Assembly: GCA_948739805.1 (NCBI GenBank)
Contig: CAPYID010000026.1
Span: forward strand, 255 to 28,205
DNA length: 27,951 bases
From: an uncultured Clostridia bacterium
GTDB taxonomy: Bacteria > Bacillota > Clostridia > TANB77 > CAG-508
Direction of reading: 5' to 3'
Shown here: piece by piece, positions 25,118 to 27,951 of the stretch
How the letters are laid out: every line of letters begins with the position of its first letter
Position numbering within the stretch: the stretch's first letter is position 1
The notes under the pieces: generated by a model
Told to the model about the DNA's origin: nothing
Database searches by the model: none
What the model saw: the letters and a program-made list of their open reading frames with translations, nothing else
Made by a program: the position numbers and the translations under genes

Positions 25118-25462
25118 TTATTTTACTAATTTATGTTGTTCCATTGACCATGCAGGTGTACAAGACATAGATATCTTACAATATTCAGTATCATAATAAT
25201 ATTTTTCATTAGGCTCTATTAAAATAGAAGCTCCTTCTGAAAATTTAATTTTTTCATTTTCAAAATTTAATGTTCCACTTCCTTCAATAACATATATTAG
25301 TTCTTTACTTATAAGATTTATACCATACCCTTCATCAGGATATCTTCCACTAATTATTGCTATACCTAAATCTATATCTTTATCCATAAATGAATATTCT
25401 AAAGTCTTACACTTACCACTATTTTTGCCTTTTAAAGCATCATTATATTTTATTACTTTCAT
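25118..25462 (-). CDS. Cupin-domain protein
   Basis: 114 residues, a single cupin barrel: ISKELIYVIEGSGTLNFENEKIKFSEGASILIEPNEKYYYD covers the second half of motif 1 and motif 2. The usual metal histidines are mostly replaced, so it may bind a ligand without catalysis. Lies 39 nt after the MBL gene. Function unknown. Confidence 0.82.
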   Translation of the reverse strand: MKVIKYNDALKGKNSGKCKTLEYSFMDKDIDLGIAIISGRYPDEGYGINLISKELIYVIEGSGTLNFENEKIKFSEGASILIEPNEKYYYDTEYCKISMSCTPAWSMEQHKLVK

Positions 25463-25501
25463 TTTTATCGACTCCTTTTATTTTAAATAATTACTAACAA
25501 T

Positions 25502-26257
25502 CTATAATTCTAAAATCATATCATCTTCTGCTGATATTATCTCTATACCATACTTTCTACTTAGTTCATTAGCAATGCTAACAGGGTTACTATTTAAGAT
25601 ATTACAATTAAAATGAGTTAGAATTACTTTACTAGGCTTTATCACTTTTATAAATTCTTCTACATTAGCTATATCTAAATGTTTAGGCTTTGGTTTATCT
25701 TGTATATAATATGGTACATTTATTATTAAAATATCACAGCCTTTATAAGAATTTAAAAGTTCTGGAAAATATGCTGTATCAGTTACTAATCCTATAATAT
25801 GATTTTTAGTTTTTATCTTAAATCCATAATTTTCAACACCATGTTTATGTTCTATTGATGATGTAATTTCTATGTTTTTTATTGTATAGTTACTATTCGG
25901 TTTTATAATTTCTAAATGCTTGGGAAACTCTTTTACATATGGAAATAATACTCTTTCCTCTATTGCTTGATTTGGTAATAATAGACTTCCTTGTTTTTCT
26001 TCTCCTCCATTTGTCATAAGCTCCACAAATATATTCAAATCATTTGAATGGTCTATATGTATATGAGATAAGATTATTCCATCAATTTTATCTTCATAAT
26101 TGTTTATATATTTATAAAATGTATTTGGTCCTGGATCTATAATTATGTTTGTACTGTCTACACTAAAATATAATCCACCTGATGACCTAATTTTCTTAAA
26201 AAATATATCTTTATTTCCTGTTGTTCCAAAAAAATGTATAAAATCTTTTGACATCAT
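25502..26257 (-). CDS. Metallo-beta-lactamase-fold hydrolase
   Basis: 251 residues. Metal ligands seen: SHIHIDHSND (HxHxDH), EHKHG, Asp in GLVTDTAYF and His in ILTHFNCN, with TNIIIDPGPNT at the start. This is closest in layout to the RNase Z/PhnP-like phosphodiesterase branch. The substrate is unknown. First gene of the five-gene accessory operon, behind its own promoter. Confidence 0.9.
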   Translation of the reverse strand: MMSKDFIHFFGTTGNKDIFFKKIRSSGGLYFSVDSTNIIIDPGPNTFYKYINNYEDKIDGIILSHIHIDHSNDLNIFVELMTNGGEEKQGSLLLPNQAIEERVLFPYVKEFPKHLEIIKPNSNYTIKNIEITSSIEHKHGVENYGFKIKTKNHIIGLVTDTAYFPELLNSYKGCDILIINVPYYIQDKPKPKHLDIANVEEFIKVIKPSKVILTHFNCNILNSNPVSIANELSRKYGIEIISAEDDMILEL

Positions 26258-26287
26258 TTTTCTCCTTACAAATCTCTATTTTACTTA

Positions 26288-26316
26288 TTTATATCATAAA
26301 ATCAGTATAAAAACAA
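26288..26316 (-). promoter_or_regulatory. Promoter of the MBL-to-DHFR operon
   Basis: On the minus strand TTGTTT and TATAAA are separated by 17 nt, about 30 nt before the MBL start and just after a terminator. Confidence 0.6.
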
Positions 26317-26338
26317 TTATTTCCAGAAATTAATGAAA

Positions 26339-26370
26339 AGAAGTTGTTACTTGTATATATAACAACCTCT
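26339..26370 (-). terminator. Terminator after relaxase remnant
   Basis: An 11-bp stem (AGAGGTTGTTA/TAACAACTTCT, one G:U) with a 10-nt loop, followed by TTTTC on the minus strand, directly after the relaxase stop. Confidence 0.75.
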
Positions 26371-26377
26371 TTGTATA

Positions 26378-27367
26378 TTATCTGCTTAAATTTCTATCCT
26401 TTTTCTTTTTTTTAGTAACATCATCTTGTCCATTTTTCATTTGCATTTCAATTTTTATAACTTCTTTAACCTTTGGTGTATCTTCTAAAATATAATTTGC
26501 TGTTTTTAAATTTTTTCTATACTTATTTAGCATTGTAGTGCATTCATTTCGCTTTTCTTTATATTCTTCCATTAAGTTATCATCTTTGCAATTTCTTAGC
26601 TTATTTCTGTATTTTTGTCTTAAATTAGTAACACTCTCAATATTTTTTTCAGTTTGTGAAATATAACTTTTTACATCTTCTGTTGTTTTTAGTTTTGCTG
26701 TTACTATAAGTCTAATTTCATTAGAATATCGTTCCATTTTTCTTACTTCTTGTTTCATTTCTGGAGATAGTGGTTGAAAGTTTTCCCTTTTGGGTAGCAG
26801 TCCTAATAAGTGAAATAGAAGTAGAAATAGTACATCAATTCCACTCATTTTACTAATATCTTTGAATTTACCCTTATACTTATAAAATTTATATTTTTGT
26901 TTTTTCTTTTTAAGGTGTATAAATTCCATATATCTATTTTGATAATAATAAGGATTATGCTCAACTTTATTTGCAATATTCTTTGGCAAATACTGTTCTC
27001 CTAAATGATACATTCTGACTGCTTTTTTATCATTTATTGAACGAATTGTTGGATATTTCCTATTATAATCATCATTTATTATATAACCTTTTTTTAGCAT
27101 TATCTTTTTAAACTGCCCATAATTTATACACATTTCCATCGTTTCATCAATAGCTTGTCTTATTACATTATACTTTGTTGGCTCTCCTCGTTTTTCTGCA
27201 AAATATATACTTCTTGGTGTTTTTCCTGTCGGCTTTTCAATAACTGTTAGACCATATTCTCTGCATAGATTATCTGATAACTCTCTAAAATGATAATATG
27301 CACCTTTGTTGCAGTCAAACTTTTTACCTGTAAACATATTAACTGAATTTAGTAGGCTAAGTGCCAA
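26378..27367 (-). pseudogene. Relaxase (MobA/VirD2-type), 5' part missing
   Basis: 329 residues from a TTG at 27367. The stretch NSVNMFTGKKFDCNKGAYYHFRELSDNLCREYGLTVIE is what follows the HxH metal motif in conjugative relaxases of Firmicutes elements. The rest (RGEPTKYNVIRQAIDETM, GYIINDD...) continues that family, and the C-terminal half is basic and coiled. The catalytic Tyr and the HUH motif are absent because the gene is cut by a group II intron remnant just upstream. It therefore cannot nick DNA. It shows that a conjugative or mobilisable element once entered here. Confidence 0.8.
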
Positions 27368-27412
27368 ACGCCTTGACTTATTACTAAGTTAGGTTTTCCA
27401 GCACTCGCCCCC

Positions 27413-27590
27413 GAACCGTACTTACAACTCTCGCTGTATACGGCTCTCCATTTATTCACGCAGTTTACTTTTATGAATTTTTGAATGGCAATCTTTACAT
27501 ACTACTAATGTTTTGCGATTAATCTTTTTCATAAATAATGTCATTCCTTCCTTGCCTTCGCTAACGCTTCGTCTACGTAAGGCACAAATC
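27413..27590 (-). mobile_element. Group II intron remnant: domain V and HNH tail of the intron protein
   Basis: On the minus strand, 27446-27413 folds exactly as a 34-nt domain V: helix GAGCCGUA/UACGGUUC, AG bulge, helix UACAGC/GUUGUA, GAGA tetraloop, catalytic AGC. Upstream (27590-27452) a frame reads ALRRRSVSEGKEG...MKKINRKTLVVCKDCH SKIHKSKLRE then stop, the C-terminal HNH end of a group II intron-encoded protein. The reverse transcriptase, maturase and domains I-IV are missing. The element is followed by relaxase coding sequence, so the intron sat inside the relaxase gene. It cannot splice alone. Confidence 0.85.
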
Positions 27591-27619
27591 TTTATTAAAA
27601 ATTTTTAGTTTGATTTTGT

Positions 27620-27870
27620 TACCATAATTTGTTATACTTGTATTAGATGTATAGATAGACTGAAGAGCACGTCGGGGTGAGTGGCGAATAATTACCACTT
27701 TTGTAATTATATCCCGTATAAATATCTGTGACGTGTACCTTTTAAGCACAAATGAGTGCAACATATCCTACTAAAATGTAGGTGAAGTGCGTAACCTTAT
27801 CTTTGTATTTAACAAAGTCCGTTAATCTAGCTGGGTACACATAGTAAATGTCTATACATCTTATTTTTTG
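27620..27870 (+). ncRNA. Candidate IS110 bridge RNA region
   Basis: Non-coding DNA directly before an IS110-family start codon. Stem 1: GCACGTC (27667-27673) with GACGTGT (27730-27736), enclosing CGGGG/CCCG and AGTGG/CCACT. Domain 2: GTGTACC (27733-27739) with GGTACAC (27834-27840), enclosing GCAC/GTGC, CCTAC/GTAGG and CTTTGT/ACAAAG hairpins with internal loops. IS110 elements are known to encode a bridge RNA in this position that pairs with donor and target. The exact ends and loop assignments are not determined. Confidence 0.55.
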
Positions 27871-27888
27871 TTTTTAGGAGGTAACAAA

Positions 27889-27951
27889 ATGCTAAAAATT
27901 TGTTACAATATTTGTTGTGGTATTGATGTTCATAAGAAAATGTTAGTTGCT
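27889..27951 (+). CDS. IS110-family transposase, first 21 codons
   Basis: Starts ATG at 27889, 7 nt after AGGAGG, and reads MLKICYNICCGIDVHKKMLVA before the window ends. GIDVHK is the first catalytic Asp of the DEDD RuvC-like domain of IS110/IS1111 recombinases. Plus strand, opposite to the relaxase and intron remnants, and placed behind the candidate bridge RNA. The left end of the element probably lies near 27590-27620, where intron homology stops. Confidence 0.85.
   Translation, partial: MLKICYNICCGIDVHKKMLVA

Noticed and set aside
27573..27764. 63-aa minus-strand frame across the IS110 left end
   Set aside because: It crosses the intron/IS110 junction and the candidate bridge RNA, has no family features or ribosome site.
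1..27951. tRNA or rRNA genes as integration targets
   Set aside because: No cloverleaf with a TTCGA-type T-loop or rRNA segment was found near 9334 or elsewhere by eye.

Overview
The window is AT-rich DNA with a typical low-GC Firmicutes (Clostridia-type) gene set: A/T-biased codons, strong AGGAGG ribosome sites, TTGACA/TATAAT-like promoters, and a conserved gdpP-rplI-dnaB-tilS-ftsH block. Nearly every gene is on the minus strand, so transcription reads from high to low coordinates. Everything here was read by eye. Family names rest on motif recognition, not database searches.

Region 1 (1-1882): a broken surface-protein gene. It has a membrane anchor, a glycine-rich domain, InlB/Listeria-Bacteroides repeats and a MucBP-like repeat, and it runs off the left edge. 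A (GT)13 tract lies inside the 5' coding region and puts the gene one dinucleotide out of frame. A second one-base frameshift follows near 1316.

Region 2 (2132-9321): the chromosomal core, read as gdpP (c-di-AMP phosphodiesterase), rplI, dnaB, tilS and ftsH. gdpP has its own promoter and ribosome site. Directly upstream of its -35 box the chromosome joins a truncated large serine recombinase, which stays open in frame into gdpP and so mimics a 904-residue fusion.

Region 3 (9334-23529): an accretion of integrative-element modules. Two diverged copies of a cassette are present: recombinase, attenuator-like leader, 89-aa ORF, second leader with terminator, variable cargo, and DinD-like gene. 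The left copy carries one orphan 377-aa gene. The right copy carries a tight three-gene operon (GHKL-ATPase, STAS-like protein, two-TM protein). Neither recombinase looks functional: the left lacks its C-terminal two thirds, and the right is frameshifted just after the catalytic serine. Between them lie tnpV and a compact seven-gene operon (BRO-N protein, nitroreductase, transglutaminase-like protein, micro-ORF, two-TM protein, RipA-like membrane protein, Thoeris ThsB-like TIR protein). A divergent promoter then faces about 750 bases of non-coding DNA packed with hairpins.

Region 4 (23572-27951): an accessory operon (MBL hydrolase, cupin, HD, YqfO/CutA-like, DHFR-like), followed by a nested mobile graveyard. 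This consists of a relaxase gene lacking its 5' part, a group II intron remnant with an intact 34-nt domain V, and the start of an IS110-family element whose upstream DNA folds like a bridge RNA.

The best candidates for something new are the seven-gene TIR operon, the swap of cargo between the two recombinase/DinD cassettes, the hairpin-rich transcribed-looking region, and the phase-variable surface gene.
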